Position numbers and translations under genes: made by a program
Notes under the pieces: model-generated
The model's input: only the letters and a program-made list of their open reading frames with translations
Database searches by the model: none
What the model was told of the DNA's origin: nothing
Shown here: positions 35,220 to 48,132 of the stretch, piece by piece
Numbering within the stretch: position 1 is the first letter of the stretch
Layout: each line of letters begins with the position of its first letter
Assembly: GCA_964059195.1 (NCBI GenBank)
Contig: CAXKWD010000009.1
Span: 91,175,432-91,239,431, forward strand
Source of the DNA: Ectobius pallidus
Lineage: Eukaryota > Arthropoda > Insecta > Blattodea > Ectobiidae
DNA length: 64,000 nt
Direction of reading: 5' to 3'

Positions 35220-35460
35220 ATCTATATAAAACTAATTCATTCGAAGGCTACAATGGGGATAAGGTACAATTTCCATAAAAGTCCAAAATGGTGTTCAATA
35301 GTTTAAGAGTGCTAGTTTCATATGCCTACAGAGATTTTATGTAACAAGTTTGTGCAAACGATGGGTAGAGAGCATGCTAGCCTATGTCAAAAGTCAGTAA
35401 AAAGGCCTATCCACCGATAGGCTACCTAATTCATCCCTGTAGACATGGATTATTTCAGAA
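35220..35460 (+). mobile_element. possible Helitron fragment
   Basis: Begins TCTATATAAAACTAATTC after A like a Helitron 5' end, and 35385-35450 aligns with the interior of H1 (near 31120-31180). No 3' terminus was found. Confidence 0.4.
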
Positions 35461-35464
35461 AAAA

Positions 35465-36685
35465 GGGAGCACTTCGCTCTTTTGATAAAAGCAACGGACA
35501 TTTAGGAAGTAATTAAACACACTTCTAAATATACAATGGTATCTAGTCACATACAAATTCCTAAGCATATAGTTCAAATACGTTATGTTAAAGATTTCTG
35601 TTTAACGAACCCGTAGTGTATTCGAAAATGGAGTCACTCAAATAAATCAAAAAGTTTTAATGCAGATAGTGTAATAGAAAATGAACAAGCTTAGTACGAG
35701 GGTTGGAAGTTGGAAGTTTAGTGGCAACAAATCTATAAAATAAAGGTGATTTACAGGAAGTTCTAATAGCTTTTGTTAGATGTTGTTTGGATATCCAGCA
35801 TACTTCAGAGCAAATAAGTGCCTTCTGTCACTACGAATGCCTTCACAGTAACCAGGAGAAATTGAGCTGACTCTATCAACCGGTCTAAAATTAATTTTGA
35901 ATCTGACAGAAAGCCAATGATTAAAAATAGTTCAATACCTTAAAACTATTCTTGATTCAAATACAGTAATTCCATACCGAAAAGGAGCATGATGGGCCAA
36001 AGCCGGTCACTTGTTCTTCACTCCCTCCGGTGGAAGTCCAATCATGCTCAATCGTTCATGAAAATGAGTAAAAAATTTTAACCAATCTTCAAACAGTTCA
36101 TGATGTTATTGCATATTATAACTCATTATTACTACATTAACTAATTAGTTGCGATGGGCTTACCACCTGTCCCTCTGCCCTCTCTCGGAAAATAATCGTA
36201 ATAAAATACACATAGGTAACTGAAACCTTCGCCCCAACATAGGGGATATAGGAAACTAGATAGATAGATAGAACTTATTAGTAATTAATTGTTTATTTAT
36301 TTCTGACTACAAGAAGGTCTTCGCTTTGTAACTCTGTAAAATTATAATCACAGAACATTATAATAACAGAATCATTTGTTTCAAAGTCACTTGGAATTTT
36401 AATGTAGGAAACTTCGCGAATTTCAAATAAGCATTATAGACGAATGAGATTAATTATGCACAATCAGACTCAACAGCAAGGAAATTATTCAAACCGGAAA
36501 GACAAATTTCACGATTTGTACCTGATTTGTAAGTAGTCTATTGACGCAATATTCGCTTTGAAAAGTGTATGATGACAACAAAAATAGAAGCCTATGATAG
36601 TAATAATAGTCACAATAGTATTCTCATTCTTTGATATTAAACTATACAAATTTTAACTTAAACCAAAATAGAGATATGTTAATTA
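35465..36685. other. intergenic, nothing recognised
   Basis: AT-rich without recognised features. Confidence 0.45.
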
Positions 36686-36689
36686 AAAA

Positions 36690-36980
36690 GTAGCCTAAAG
36701 TGATCCCTATACATGGAGGCCCAGAGAGTTCCAGGAGGTCCAGATGTTGAACATTCGGCACGTGAAGGTGGTAAGGTTGACAGCCTTACGCACCGGCCGC
36801 TTTTACCCCCAGGATTGCTCCTGGAACTCATTTCTGTTAGAGGCTGAATCGACCCCAGGGCCATAGTGTCACCAGAAGGATTAGGCCAATTGAAAAACTC
36901 CAACGACCTCATCGGGAATCGAACCCGTGACTTTCCAATTTGTAGCACAATGCCTCAACCACTACGCTACGGCGTACCCC
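36690..36980 (-). mobile_element. SINE family A, copy 3
   Basis: Minus-strand copy with A-box region near 36952-36976 and B box as GGGAATCGAACCCGTGAC (36913-36930). Flanks (TGTTAATTAAAAAGTAGCC, TGTTAATAATATAGCC) look like a decayed target duplication. Confidence 0.88.
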
Positions 36981-36984
36981 ATAT

Positions 36985-38310
36985 TACTGTTAATAATATA
37001 GCCTAATATTGAACAATGTTCCAGTTAAGGAAATATGAAGTTAGAGTGAAAGGCGCTAACTGCTGTTGGTGCTTTTATTATAATAACAGGATTAATCAAC
37101 GATTTTATCAATTTAATCGATAATTAATAATTGTTGAAATATCAAGTATAGTTCCTAATTTCTCATTAATATTGATTAACTAAATTAAATATAATCAGTT
37201 GCAACAAGCAGTAAACATTTCATATGTTTAAGCAAATAGCTGAGATATTCAATCCTTACCGAATAATACCTTTATAGCAACAAACAGTTAAGAAAAGTTA
37301 TGAAGCTGGAAAGACGTTAATTTTTCTGAATGGGCCCTCATGATGGACATTCTTACATGTCTGAAGGCATGCTTGACTTTGGCGGCAGTAATATTTACAT
37401 AGGATGACGTTATATCATTAACACTGCTTGGCAAGTAATATTTTGGCTTTCATGTAATAAAATACCTCAGACGCCATTACTCCAAAAGACATGGAAGTCG
37501 TTAAATGTCGCTTGTGGTAGCAAGTTCTGGTCGCATGGAAGTCGTTTTCAAAGCCGCTAATTAGGAGATAGTGACCACCTCATAAATTCAATACAATCAT
37601 ACATGAGTATTTTTCCGTTTTATAAAGAACGAACGAAGGAAGTTTTAACCATGTCATCGATTATTATTGGTTAGGAGAGGGTTAATTTATCTGATCGGAG
37701 GGTTGATTGTAGCTGACACGCTATCCCACACCGAGCGACCTAATCGCTCGGTGAGAAAACATCACATGGCCAACACCATTCTACGAGGCCTGTTTACACT
37801 AGTGCTACATTGATTAGCCACCCCAAATTTATCAATTTTTGTTTCTACTTGCTTTTTCTAAGTCTGAAATGTCCAAAATGACAGACTTACAGTAGCTTTG
37901 AAAAATATGATGAATGTATGGAGAGCTTATTGTTATTACTGCCGATTGCCATAGGCTAGCCGTTTATTGAACTTGATGTTGTAACATACATATGTAACAC
38001 TATATTATAAACCGACTTGGTCTTTGGAAGAGTGCCTTTATGTAGGCTTAACATACGTTTGAGGCATAAGATGGAAAGCAACAACCTACAAACAGATAAC
38101 AACCCTTAGCGCTCATGAGATAGGCCTACTGTGTATAAATAATAAATAACATCCTTCAGAGAATTTATTGTAAAAATGTTTCGAATGAAAGTGTAAGTTC
38201 TCAATATATGCAGTTTGTGTAAACAAATTAACAAAAGCATTGCTGAAATTTTCTTTTGGAAATCATGAAAAATGAAATTTTCTTCAAGGAAATTGGTAGG
38301 CTATAAAAGT
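36985..38310. other. intergenic with one strong hairpin
   Basis: No gene recognised. A perfect 10-bp stem with a 5-base loop lies at 37729-37753 (CACCGAGCGA/TCGCTCGGTG). CATGGAAGTCGTT occurs twice about 43 bases apart (near 37492 and 37535). Confidence 0.5.
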
Positions 38311-38319
38311 AAGAGAAAG

Positions 38320-38445
38320 ATGCCACCATGCTTGTGTCACATCCCGGGAGTATTTAGGCACATATAACGTTTAGTTCCTATACAATTTTTAGTTTTTGAG
38401 TCTCGCTGTTCACACATATACACACACATAAACAGACACATAAAT
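38320..38445. repeat. dispersed repeat family R, copy 3 (diverged)
   Basis: Shares TGTGTCAC, TATACAATTTTT and the TTTTTGAG...TTCACACA block with 13505 and 17955, more weakly than they match each other. Confidence 0.5.
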
Positions 38446-38449
38446 CATA

Positions 38450-39240
38450 GCAACTATTTTTTCTATTGAAAATGTGGGACCATTTTAACATTTTTAAATA
38501 TACAATTGAAAGGCAGGGTATGGAATTTAGCCCATGTATAATACAGATTATGGGTGCTAGATGTAGGATAATGAAGGGAGCAGACGCCCATAAACATCCA
38601 TAAGCGACTGTATCGTGCCACTCTAATGTATTGCATTGATTGGAAGCATGAGATCACATATAGGCCTACCCACTCCATGATCCCTTGAAGTTCGGTACGC
38701 CTGGGCTTTATTCCCCCCACTTTTCTACCAGCTCCATGTGGTATTCTCTGGCGCTTCTCCCTCGGATAGTGACTATTTTCGCGAAAGAATACTGTTCACA
38801 TCTTGTCATATTCAATCTGCACGGCGGGTGACTCTATTAGTATAACTGTGCATCACAATGCTGCCAAATAATTTGACCATATACTAGAAATTCCACGCTC
38901 TTCCGTGACACACAACATCTCATGGTACCATCCCTTTACTTTGAGGGGGAAAAAAAAAATCTTATGCTCTAGGGTCTATCCCTCGTATTTTGTGATACAC
39001 GCGACCTCTATACATGAAAACTCAACATCGAATTTAAAGGAAAGACCCAGTACTCCCTCAACCTTTGGTAAAGTACCGTGATTATGGTGAGCACAAAGTA
39101 ATAAAGGAAAGTTGATCGCTGGACATGAGAAAAGCAAAGATTCCGGCGGAAGTCTCTGTTTTTGCTCCGAAGCGATAACATGGCACAAATCCCCAGAAAC
39201 AATGTTCAATGCGCATGTGCTGTAGTGAACTCAGCTAACT
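38450..39240. other. intergenic, unassigned open frames
   Basis: Minus-strand frames of 85 and 77 codons (38463-38720, 38976-39209) have a mixed amino acid composition but no family I recognise; splice signals not evident. Confidence 0.35.
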
Positions 39241-39249
39241 ATACTGTAT

Positions 39250-39752
39250 TAGGGTTCCCATTCGTCCCATTTTTACCGGGACAACCTCTTTTTTATATAT
39301 TTTTTCCAAATGTCCCGCTTTTTCTTCTTTTGTAAAGTAGCCTATCCTTCCTCAAAGAAGTGCATTAGGCTTACGTATTGTGGACAGATGAGGAAAACTG
39401 ACTTCAGATGGAAACAGTGGAACCTTTAACCATTGTAAAGAGTCATTATAATGATTGGTTTTCTGTAGGCTTCCATGCCAAAATGTCTGAGGAAAAGAAA
39501 CTTCTTGATCAGGTTCATAAATCTGTTAAATACCTATTCTGATGTATCGCAAAAATTAACTTTAATCGGACAAATTTTGGAATTATTTTCTTCTAATCGC
39601 AAGTACGACTTGATTAGTAATACAGGTATATGCATAGTGAATTTATTTATATTTTATCCACTTCCAAAATGTCCCTATTTTTTACAAAAATCCTAGTTTT
39701 TTCAAGTGAAGAATGCTATCTCCTCCCTTTTCTGAAATACATGGGAACTCTA
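39250..39752. mobile_element. probable hAT-type MITE, about 500 bp
   Basis: TAGGGTTCCCAT at the left and ATGGGAACTCTA at the right are inverted repeats (11 of 12). ATGTCCC-type words repeat near both ends (AAATGTCCCGCTTT, AAATGTCCCTATTT). The flanking octamers TACTGTAT and AACTAGAT agree at only 5 of 8 positions, so the class is tentative. Confidence 0.6.
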
Positions 39753-39967
39753 AACTAGATGTAGTAGTTTTCTTCACTCATTTATGACTCCGTTCTCTTA
39801 TTTCTAAAGTTCCTCTTTTCCTATAGATAGATACTATTATTGCGAACTGAAAAATATTTCACATATTATCACTGACATAACCCCGAAGGCTTTTGAAAAT
39901 TAAACACAGGTACATAGCAAAGAAACCTTACCCACATAAACATTAGTTGTTGTAGGTTTCACTGCAA

Positions 39968-40055
39968 TTTTTCAGCAGCCCACTGGTAACAAGAGGTTTC
40001 GGGTTCGATTTCCGGTAATTACTTTTATTGTTGTAAATACTGTGATTTATAGTAA
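39968..40055 (+). mobile_element. tRNA-like SINE head
   Basis: CCACTGGTAACAAGAGG followed by a B-box-like GGTTTCGGGTTCGATTTCC near 39994-40012. No complete tRNA fold; body undefined. Confidence 0.4.
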
Positions 40056-40416
40056 TTTACTGCCTAATGTGTGTGTTTTTTGTTGTTGCACAAGTCTACT
40101 ACTGAAGATGAGGGAGATTCCACAAGGCAATGTGAGGTTTATAAATGTTTACCATCATTGTCATTAGCCAAACCATTAACGCTCGGCCAATCTTTAAAAT
40201 TGCCTGTAGTATCGAATAAAAATAACTTTCATCCGCTTTTGAAAAAGGATTACAAAAAATTGCTTTGCAACTATCAGTGTTGTAATATTTAAAAAACTAT
40301 AATTATCAATCTCTTACCTCTTCTTCAGAATATAATTTATTTATACTTCTTCGTTTTCTGAAATAATCTAGATTAATAGTTGACTTTTTTTCGAGAATAC
40401 AACCCTGGCTATTTTC

Positions 40417-40630
40417 TTAACCTCTCTCTCTCTCTCTCTCTCTAGCTCTTGCTCTCTCTCGCTCTCTCTCTCGCTCTCTCTCGCTCTCTCTCTCGCTCTC
40501 TCTCGCTCTCTCTCTCGCTCTCTCTCACTCTCTCTCTCACTCTCTCTCACTCTCTCTCACTCTCTCTCACTCTCTCTCTCACTCTCTCTCTCACTCTCTC
40601 TCTCTCTCACACTCTCTCTCACACACATAC
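40417..40630. repeat. TC-rich microsatellite with GCTC/ACTC variants
   Basis: About 210 bases of (TC)n. The left half is punctuated by GCTC every 8 to 16 bases and the right half by ACTC, ending in CACACACATAC. Opposite-strand open frames (SER or LSL repeats) are artefacts. Confidence 0.97.
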
Positions 40631-40639
40631 ATATATATC

Positions 40640-41635
40640 AATTTTTGCCACACAAGAAAATATTGCAGCTACAAAAAATTATGTTGGTTTCTGTTCTATA
40701 TTCCAAACAGAGTCGTTGCGACTCATTTGCACCGATGCACAGCCTTACATCGCTGATAAATCGCTCTGGAGTTTTAGAGTTACTGTAGTCATTATGTTAT
40801 GTGGTTAAAATAATGGTTGAAATGAAATGAATATGTTGCTTGCCTATTAATGTAGCACCGTATATATAAAAAAAAAAAAAAATATTGTATCTGAAGCCAA
40901 AACCATACTTGTGCCCTATGTGAACACTCACAGAGGATAAATGGTACCAGGGGAGTGTACCTGGGGAAAATATCCGGATACAAGTATCTTGGCACATGTA
41001 TCTGGTACTTGTGCCTGCATTGGTTTGAAGGTCCCGTGATATAATTGATCTTGTAAGTTTTTATTTTCTCGCTTAGGCTATACGAAATTATTGTGAACGT
41101 GATTAATATAACACCGGGAAAACATATTTCACATGCCTAGAAACAGAAAAAAGTGAATCTGAAATGACGTTTTTATGTCTGTCCGTCCGTGTGCATTCTT
41201 CTCGGGTAAACGTTCTTTGTATTTTTTACTTTCTTATTATGGACTTTGTTAGGATTTTATCAGTCTCCTTAGTATTTGGTTTCTATAACTGAAATATTAA
41301 GGGGAATTTACATGAAAACATTGTTCATTTTTTTAAACCTATGACTAATAAAATGGCTAGGCCTATATTAGTTTTTCTGTAAAAATTACTCGAGGTAGTC
41401 TACTAATTTCCATTTTCGATTTTTCTAAGCTGTCTCCATTACAGTAAAAGAAACGTGAAAACCTAGTACAGTACTGTTTGGAAAAATTATGAACATTTTT
41501 TTGTCGTACATATTTCTTTATAAATTAATAAGTATCGAGATTAAAACGAAATAACTATGACTTCAATTCACAATATCCAAAAACACCTTAATAAACGCTA
41601 TATTTTGTTTCCCTGGTAACAAGAAAACTACAATT
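40640..41635. other. intergenic, nothing recognised
   Basis: No feature recognised; TAGGCCTA at 41358. Confidence 0.45.
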
Positions 41636-41640
41636 AATTA

Positions 41641-42165
41641 AGTGCCAGAATGGTACTTTCTGAGATTGTGTGGTGGACGGGAAGATGTCTGTCCGTCTGT
41701 TTGACTGTATGTGTGTCTGTACGCGCGATAACTCAAATAACTTACGCTTTGTCAAATTTTATGAAACTTGGTATACGAATTTTCATCGTCCATAGGAAAA
41801 ATCCTATTTATTTTGGACCACATCGGTTGACTGATACCGGAATAAAGCCCAATTTAATGCATATTTAATGGTATTATATGCCTATTAGAAAAAAATTATC
41901 AATTGCAAATCAGTTCTCATGACAACATACTGTTTTACAGTGTTCATATACTGCTTTGGAAGTTTCAGTATAATTAGCTTTGACAATTAACGCTACCCAC
42001 ACATTCCTTTACATATGCTTGTCACACTTCAGACCTTTGTTTTTCCGTAAGCCCTGCTTAACGAATCGATCTGGAGTTTAACTCAGAAATCGATTACAAA
42101 AATAATATATTTTCTGCATGTCATAATTGCAATTATCACTGATTAAACAAAAACATTCTGGCACT
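41641..42165. mobile_element. TIR element, about 525 bp
   Basis: AGTGCCAGAATG at the left is the exact reverse complement of CATTCTGGCACT at the right (42154-42165). Non-coding interior. Left-part homology to 8062-8165. No clear target duplication, so the class is open. Confidence 0.65.
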
Positions 42166-42169
42166 TTGT

Positions 42170-42985
42170 TATATTAGTTTACCTGATTATGTTAATTTTT
42201 TTTAAATGCAGTATACAGTGCAGAATAGGAATATTTTAAAAAATAATAAGTTATTAATTAAAAAATGTAGATCTATAAACAATCTGGATAAGTGAAAATA
42301 TAGAACAAAATCTATTATTAATACAAAATGCCCTGAATGTCTAGGCAAAACAAAATAAAGGTCGTTTAATTGATGGTTGTAATCATTTTATTTTATTTTA
42401 TTTTATTGAACGAGTTCAGCGGTGCTATATCACGTATTTTAACATTTAAGACTGTAAAATTTTTATCGAACGATAACTTCCTGACACTTTGACACAATCA
42501 CAAAAATACTTCTTCACTCTTTAACGCTTCTGATTCTCTGTTTGCGACATCGATTCCAGACGTATTTCGGGCCCGTTGTGCGGAATTAGAAATAGTGTAA
42601 CCCGTACTGTAACGTTAATAAGCGCGAGCTGCATCACACAGGTAGGAGAAGAGAGAAACAAGACGAGGAATGTCACCAAACAAACATAAAACAGTAATAA
42701 AAAACAAAGAGGAGTGAGCAAGCAGCATCCTACAGAAACAAGAATTCAATTGGAATGCTACCGCGCTTTCACGCCGCTGGTCACAGTATCCTGATTACAC
42801 TCAGATAACGAGCTGCAGGGATGACCAACCGGCAATGACGGTCATTCGCGAAATCTTGTCTAGCTTGACAAGGATTGGTCAAAATATTGGATGTTCGAAT
42901 TTTGGAATTGCTACATTTTTCCCCTCTGGAATAGTTAGATGTTGAGATATTAGAATGGTCGATAAAACATTCGAACAAATATTTT
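42170..42985. other. intergenic, nothing recognised
   Basis: Includes a short (TTTTA)n run near 42389-42406; otherwise nothing recognised. Confidence 0.45.
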
Positions 42986-42989
42986 ATTT

Positions 42990-42996
42990 TATTTTA

Positions 42997-43055
<59 letters not shown>

Positions 43056-43056
43056 G
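42990..43056. repeat. (TTA)n microsatellite
   Basis: Uninterrupted trinucleotide repeat of about 18 units, preceded by TTTTA repeats from 42980. Confidence 0.97.
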
Positions 43057-43059
43057 TTG

Positions 43060-44865
43060 CATGATTATTTTTGTAACGTATATTTAAGTATGTTTCCCGG
43101 CCAAAAGCAGAACCTTCAGCAATTCTGGAATGTCTCGTTTATGCTGCAAAGATACATGTAAAATTGTAAATAAAATATTTTTAAATTGATTCAGTTGTTC
43201 AATAAAATTTGAGTTTGAATTTGAATATCTGTGGTTTTCCTCACGGGTAAAAGGTTCTGTGATGTATAATAGATGAGGTCTAACCAAAGGCTTAGTAAGA
43301 ATATCAGGCAGTAAAATAGTTAAATAAATATCCGCCGAATACAGTATTTAAATTCGCCATGTGCGTAACAGAAAAAGTGCCTAAGGCTTGCGATATGAGA
43401 ATCGCCGCTGGCGCCATGGTTCCTAGACATGCATTTTGTTAGGATTGCAGGCACAATTGCTGGAATATTAATGAAGAAGAGAACTGGATACTAGCATTCA
43501 CATTAATGAATGAAACATTCCTACTTATACCGGATGCCAGGACTATTTACAGAAGAAATTCCTCCGCCGCACATTTAACTTCTTACAAGTATTTTAATCT
43601 CTTAAATAACCACGTACCCTATACGCGTATAAAGTTAACTCTGAAATTAACAGCCCTATTTATGTTTATCGTAAATATGCTAGATTAAATCTTCAGATAC
43701 ATTTATTACCCAGACGTTCACAATACTTGTTAAAACAAAATATTACTATAACACTACCGTAATATAACGAGAATTTATAGTAATGGTGTGACACTAAAAC
43801 GACTAGGACATTAGAGCACCAGGAAATGGTAAAATTACCTAGGAATACTACGTAGTTAGGATAGGAAATTATTAAATCCTTGGGGGCCCAAATGTAGGCA
43901 TACAGTAAAGATCATGTTATCATATTTTACTTCATGAACAGTCACCAGTATTCGCACAAAAAAGTACAATAAAATTACCATTACCAACTCTATTCGTAAC
44001 ATCACAATTTCCATTACTTGCAAATGCAATTAATCCGATGGATTTATACTGACACCTCCATTTGGGTTTCTTTGTACGCAAAAAAAAGTTTGAGTTATGT
44101 AGACAGTTTTCAATAATAAACTGTTACAGTGAATTTTTTAAAAGTTCAACACAGCTGCTGATTCTTATTGAAAATGAGGTTGTTTGTGCCACATTAGCCT
44201 GATTTTGGCTGGATTTCTAGCATATCTCAGGGGAAATTGATTTTGCCTATCTCCCTTTATGCCTCAACAGTAATAAGAACTTAGGCTACACAAATGTATT
44301 ACTGTATTACGTTACCAAGGGTATCAATTTACAAATTAGTAAGTTGTATGTAGGATATAGATGAGATTTTAAATTTAATGTATGAGGATTAATTATGCCG
44401 ATGTCCCACGATTCAATTTATGGTTCAAATTTCTACAAGTCATCAATGGATCCTGTGACATGGACGACTGTTATTGCTCACAATTTCATCGTACATTTTC
44501 CATTCAATTATATTACATGCAATGGAAGAGAAACGTTTCTAATTTCCTATTTAAAAAATATATGAAATCGACCAATGAGGGTCATTCTCTCCCCGTTACC
44601 CGCATGACGTAGAAACAGGGCAGCTTCTTCAGTACCGGTACAGCTTGATTCTCGCTCGATATTCTAACGTTAACCAAGAAGATAAAATAAAAGATTGGAG
44701 TCAAGAAGATTAACAGATGCTATGGCAGACTTTGAATTTACACTATACTAACTGTAACCATTATTACAACAACCATAAACGTTATTAAAAAAATATTCGG
44801 CAGAGTGTGTGTATCGATCGTTATGTCGATTGTAGTAGATATCGATTTTCGTTTCGGGTGTACAG
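43060..44865. other. intergenic, nothing recognised
   Basis: No convincing coding or element signal. Confidence 0.45.
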
Positions 44866-44869
44866 CTGA

Positions 44870-45254
44870 TCTCTATATATATATAAAAGGCTTTGTCCTG
44901 ACTGACTGACTGACAGGAATCAACGTACAGCCTAAACTATAACAGGTAGAGACTTGGAATTTTGACAGTAACTTCGTTTCATAATGTAGGTGCTCACTAA
45001 GAAAGGATTTTTAAAAATTCTGATTCTAAATGCCAAAAATTAAATGTTTTTGAGAATACTTAATCCCTTTTTATGCAGAATTATCGGAACAAAATCACAG
45101 AACAAATTGTTTTCAGTTTTATCAGATGGGTTTGGATTAAATGAAATGGAAGTTTGACAAATTAGAGAAGGTATCAATACACGGCCTCCTTTAATGTACG
45201 CCTCCTTTAATGTACGCCTCCTTTAGAAGGCCGTGATCAATATAATTCATGTTA
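44870..45254 (+). mobile_element. Helitron H5, 3'-truncated
   Basis: Starts TCTCTATATATATATAAAAG after A and follows H4 closely through TTCATGTTA. A 57-bp foreign piece (45179-45235) interrupts it, and H6 begins at 45255. H4-type sequence does not resume after H6, so the 3' part is lost. Confidence 0.8.
45179..45235. repeat. 57-bp micro-insertion with inverted ends and 6-bp duplication
   Basis: Absent from H4 at the same position. Flanked by ATCAAT (45173-45178 and 45236-45241). Ends CACGGCCT (45180-45187) and AGGCCGTG (45228-45235) are perfect inverted repeats. Between them CCTCCTTTAATGTACG is repeated in tandem twice, plus a partial third unit. Confidence 0.85.
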
Positions 45255-45802
45255 TCTATATTAATAAAAGGAACTGTCTGTCTGTCCGCGGTGCCCAGCG
45301 AAATCTACTGAACGCAGAGATCTGAAATTTTAAACATAGGTGGGCTGAAGGGTCGGAAAATGCACCTCAAACCGGAATTTTAATTTTAGGTTTCGTTCGT
45401 GAGTTATGAGTGAAAAACGGGCAAAAAAGTGCATTTTTTGCGTTTTCGAAACATCAGTTTTCAGTTAGGGCCTATACATTTCAATGTCAAATCAATTACA
45501 GTAATTGGCTTTAGCTATTTTTGTCATACCTTGAAAATAAAATTTTCGCGATCGCTTGAATGTTGTAAGCCCTAAATATGGTCAAACACTGCTTTATTTG
45601 GACGAAACTCACTATACAGAGGTTTTCTGGGCCAAGGAACTCTAATCTGAAGTAGCTTTTACCAGTCAATGCTATCTAATCGTGGTATGTTTTCCACGCG
45701 ATTTAGGTGTTAATAGGCCTAAATATAATGATTCAACTATTATGCTCTTAATTTTTAATTCTTGAAATAATTATCGCGGGCGAAGCCGCGGGCACATGCT
45801 AG
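45255..45802 (+). mobile_element. compact Helitron H6, 548 bp
   Basis: Starts TCTATATTAATAAAAGGAAC after A; ends CATGCTAG before T, with hairpin CGCGGGCGAAGCCGCGGG (45776-45793). Shares its first 14 bases with H1 but differs inside. Its 3' end matches the fragment at 51752. Confidence 0.9.
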
Positions 45803-45809
45803 TAGTATA

Positions 45810-48035
45810 TATTGGACTAAAACCCATCGCGTCTGCACAGTCAGAAATAACTGTACAGAAATGCTACTTGATAAATCTTTTTGAAACAAAAATAGATAAT
45901 GGGACATTGACTTTAAAATTTAGGCCTCTGTTTGAGGATATTTTGAAGAATATGACACTTTCCTAGTGAATCGGAGGAACATCGATCCTAGTGAATCGTG
46001 ATCGGAGGAACATTTGAAATTTTAGAAAAATAAAAAATAAAATGAATAAGTTGAAAAACAGATGCTTAGTACTAAATAAAAAAGGCCCTAATGGAAGTAT
46101 ATTTTATAAATTACTACTAATATAAAATTTTAATCTGGAGAGAGTTCATAAAAAGTTAAATGAGGAGTTTCTACCTATCGAACTAAATTAGCATTTTAAA
46201 ATTGCAAATACGGGCGATCAAAATAGTTAAAATGCGTATAAGGAATCTTGACCCATACAATGGACATCGTAAATCAATTATTAATATTCAGATGCTACAT
46301 GATACTTAACTGAGAGGGTTTAGGCCTACCACTATCCCCTGTTCATTTTATGTCAAGGTATGTTATATTTCTGTAAGATTACTAAGTAGGCCTAATTTAA
46401 AGAAGTTTTCAGAAGATTGTGTTTTGAACAATTAATCTAGATCGTTCACGAAAGTTACCATTGTTTATTCTTTTTAAATCACTCTCTTCCGCAATTTGAG
46501 CTTTTATCATCTTAGCACTTTTGACCTATTTTTGAGCCAACGAGGAGAAGTAGGTCCTATATCCTAGTGTAAAACACGAGAAAATAAAACGTTTAAAATT
46601 TCGACTGTGTATGATTATTGATGGTTTTGTGTTGAACTTCCATTCACTATGATACTGCGGTTTTGAATAATTAGTCTAGATCGATCACAGAAGTTACCAC
46701 TGTTTATTCTTCAAATTTCCTATTAATTATTATAATTATTAAATGAATAAAATTATTAATTGTAAATATTTTCTGTAAGATTACCAAGTAATCCGAAAAA
46801 GTTTCCAAAAGATTGCCTGATCTTGTTTACTTTGAATAATAGACGTATACTATTATATGTATGCTTCTTATGGGAACCCAATGGTGAAATTTCATGATAA
46901 TTGTAAAAACTCGTCTTAAAAACATTTGACAATTCTGAAATCTTTTACCTTTTGTTGAACCGTCTTAATTACCTAATAGCGGTAACCAAACTTTGAAACA
47001 CAGTTTCCTCTTCTTCTTTTCACTGCAACTGACTTGCATATGCGTCACCGCAAAAATTGCATACATTCCGAGAAATAAGCATAATAGATCTTATATTAAT
47101 ATTTGAAGATATTTATCCACATATTAAAACTGTCGTCCGTAGAAACCAGCTACTCCACTGAGATTTTCCAAGTTGTATAAAAACTTATAACTCACTAGTG
47201 TCTTTAGTTGACGAATGCTTATATGAAAATTGTAAATTAAACTCTGTAAATAGTTTCATATTCAATTAAACAAGCTGATTATTACAGTAGCTTTATGAAA
47301 TGAGTATGAAAAATTAAAGATTTGTTTTCGTACTTAAAGTGTGCAAGTATTTAACAATATTCAGTATTTTGTATCCTAAATGAAGACAGTACAAAATTGC
47401 ATCAGACAGTGTTGTGACGTGAGACGGAATATGTGTTAGAAGTCTGAATTCAATTTTGGCCTGTTTGAATAGTTTACATGTATATGTTGCTCACAGAGGA
47501 GGAATTTTTGCATATTAGCATGCACGTAAGAGGAATGTGCGTTTCATGCCATTGGGGAGTGATTGGGAAAGTTTTATATTGAATATAAATACATATTTAA
47601 AGGTTAATGCGTATTTCACTAATATGTGTATGTGGATGCATGTATTTTACATGTAGGCCTAGGTATAATTTATTATAATTATTATCATTATTTTGTGATT
47701 TCCGAAAATTAAAAATCACTACTTGGAGAACCAAGGATTCAAGAGTGAGAGTAAAGCCGTATTCGTGGAGACAAATTCGGGGTATATACGATTTTTTGGG
47801 GTTCTCCTATTTTCCGTATTTAATGTCACAAACGTTCTCTACTCTTCTACCCTATAATTTATTACTTGCTTTCATTTCTTGTTCTTATGGGGTCCTAGCC
47901 AACGTAAAAATGGCCTTGTTCGTTGCAAACTTGAGAAATTTTCAGCCTGAAATTCTCGGGATGTAAGCAGAATGTTGCAAGGGGAGTCGAAAAAATAATT
48001 CACGGCTTATTCTATGAATGACATTGCCTGCTTGT
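45810..48035. other. intergenic, nothing recognised
   Basis: AT-rich. A partial local duplication of CCTAGTGAATCG and GATCGGAGGAACAT occurs near 45960-46012. TAGGCCTA at 46321, 46387 and 47654. Confidence 0.45.
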
Positions 48036-48132
48036 GGTTACGCCCTGTAACTTCTTGTAATGCAGAGAGAGGTCTTTCACTTCATGCAAAACAATTAAAT
48101 GACAGGAGGAAATCTCTCATAAAAAAAATTTG
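48036..48132 (+). pseudogene. hAT dimerisation-domain remnant
   Basis: In one frame: LWLRPVTSCNAERGLSLHAK then QLNDRRKSLIKKI and a stop. Family knowledge: the C-terminal hAT domain has P.(T/S)S..(A/C/S)ERSFS.....K...R..L, and the NAERGLS...(K).L..RRKSL pattern fits it. Only about 30 residues survive. The rest of a transposase is not visible, so the assignment is moderate. Confidence 0.45.

Noticed and set aside
38463..39209. Two minus-strand frames as a host gene
   Set aside because: No recognisable domain, splice signals or codon pattern; left as unassigned.
40368..40808. Opposite-strand frames rich in SER or LSL
   Set aside because: Translation of the TC microsatellite, no independent coding evidence.
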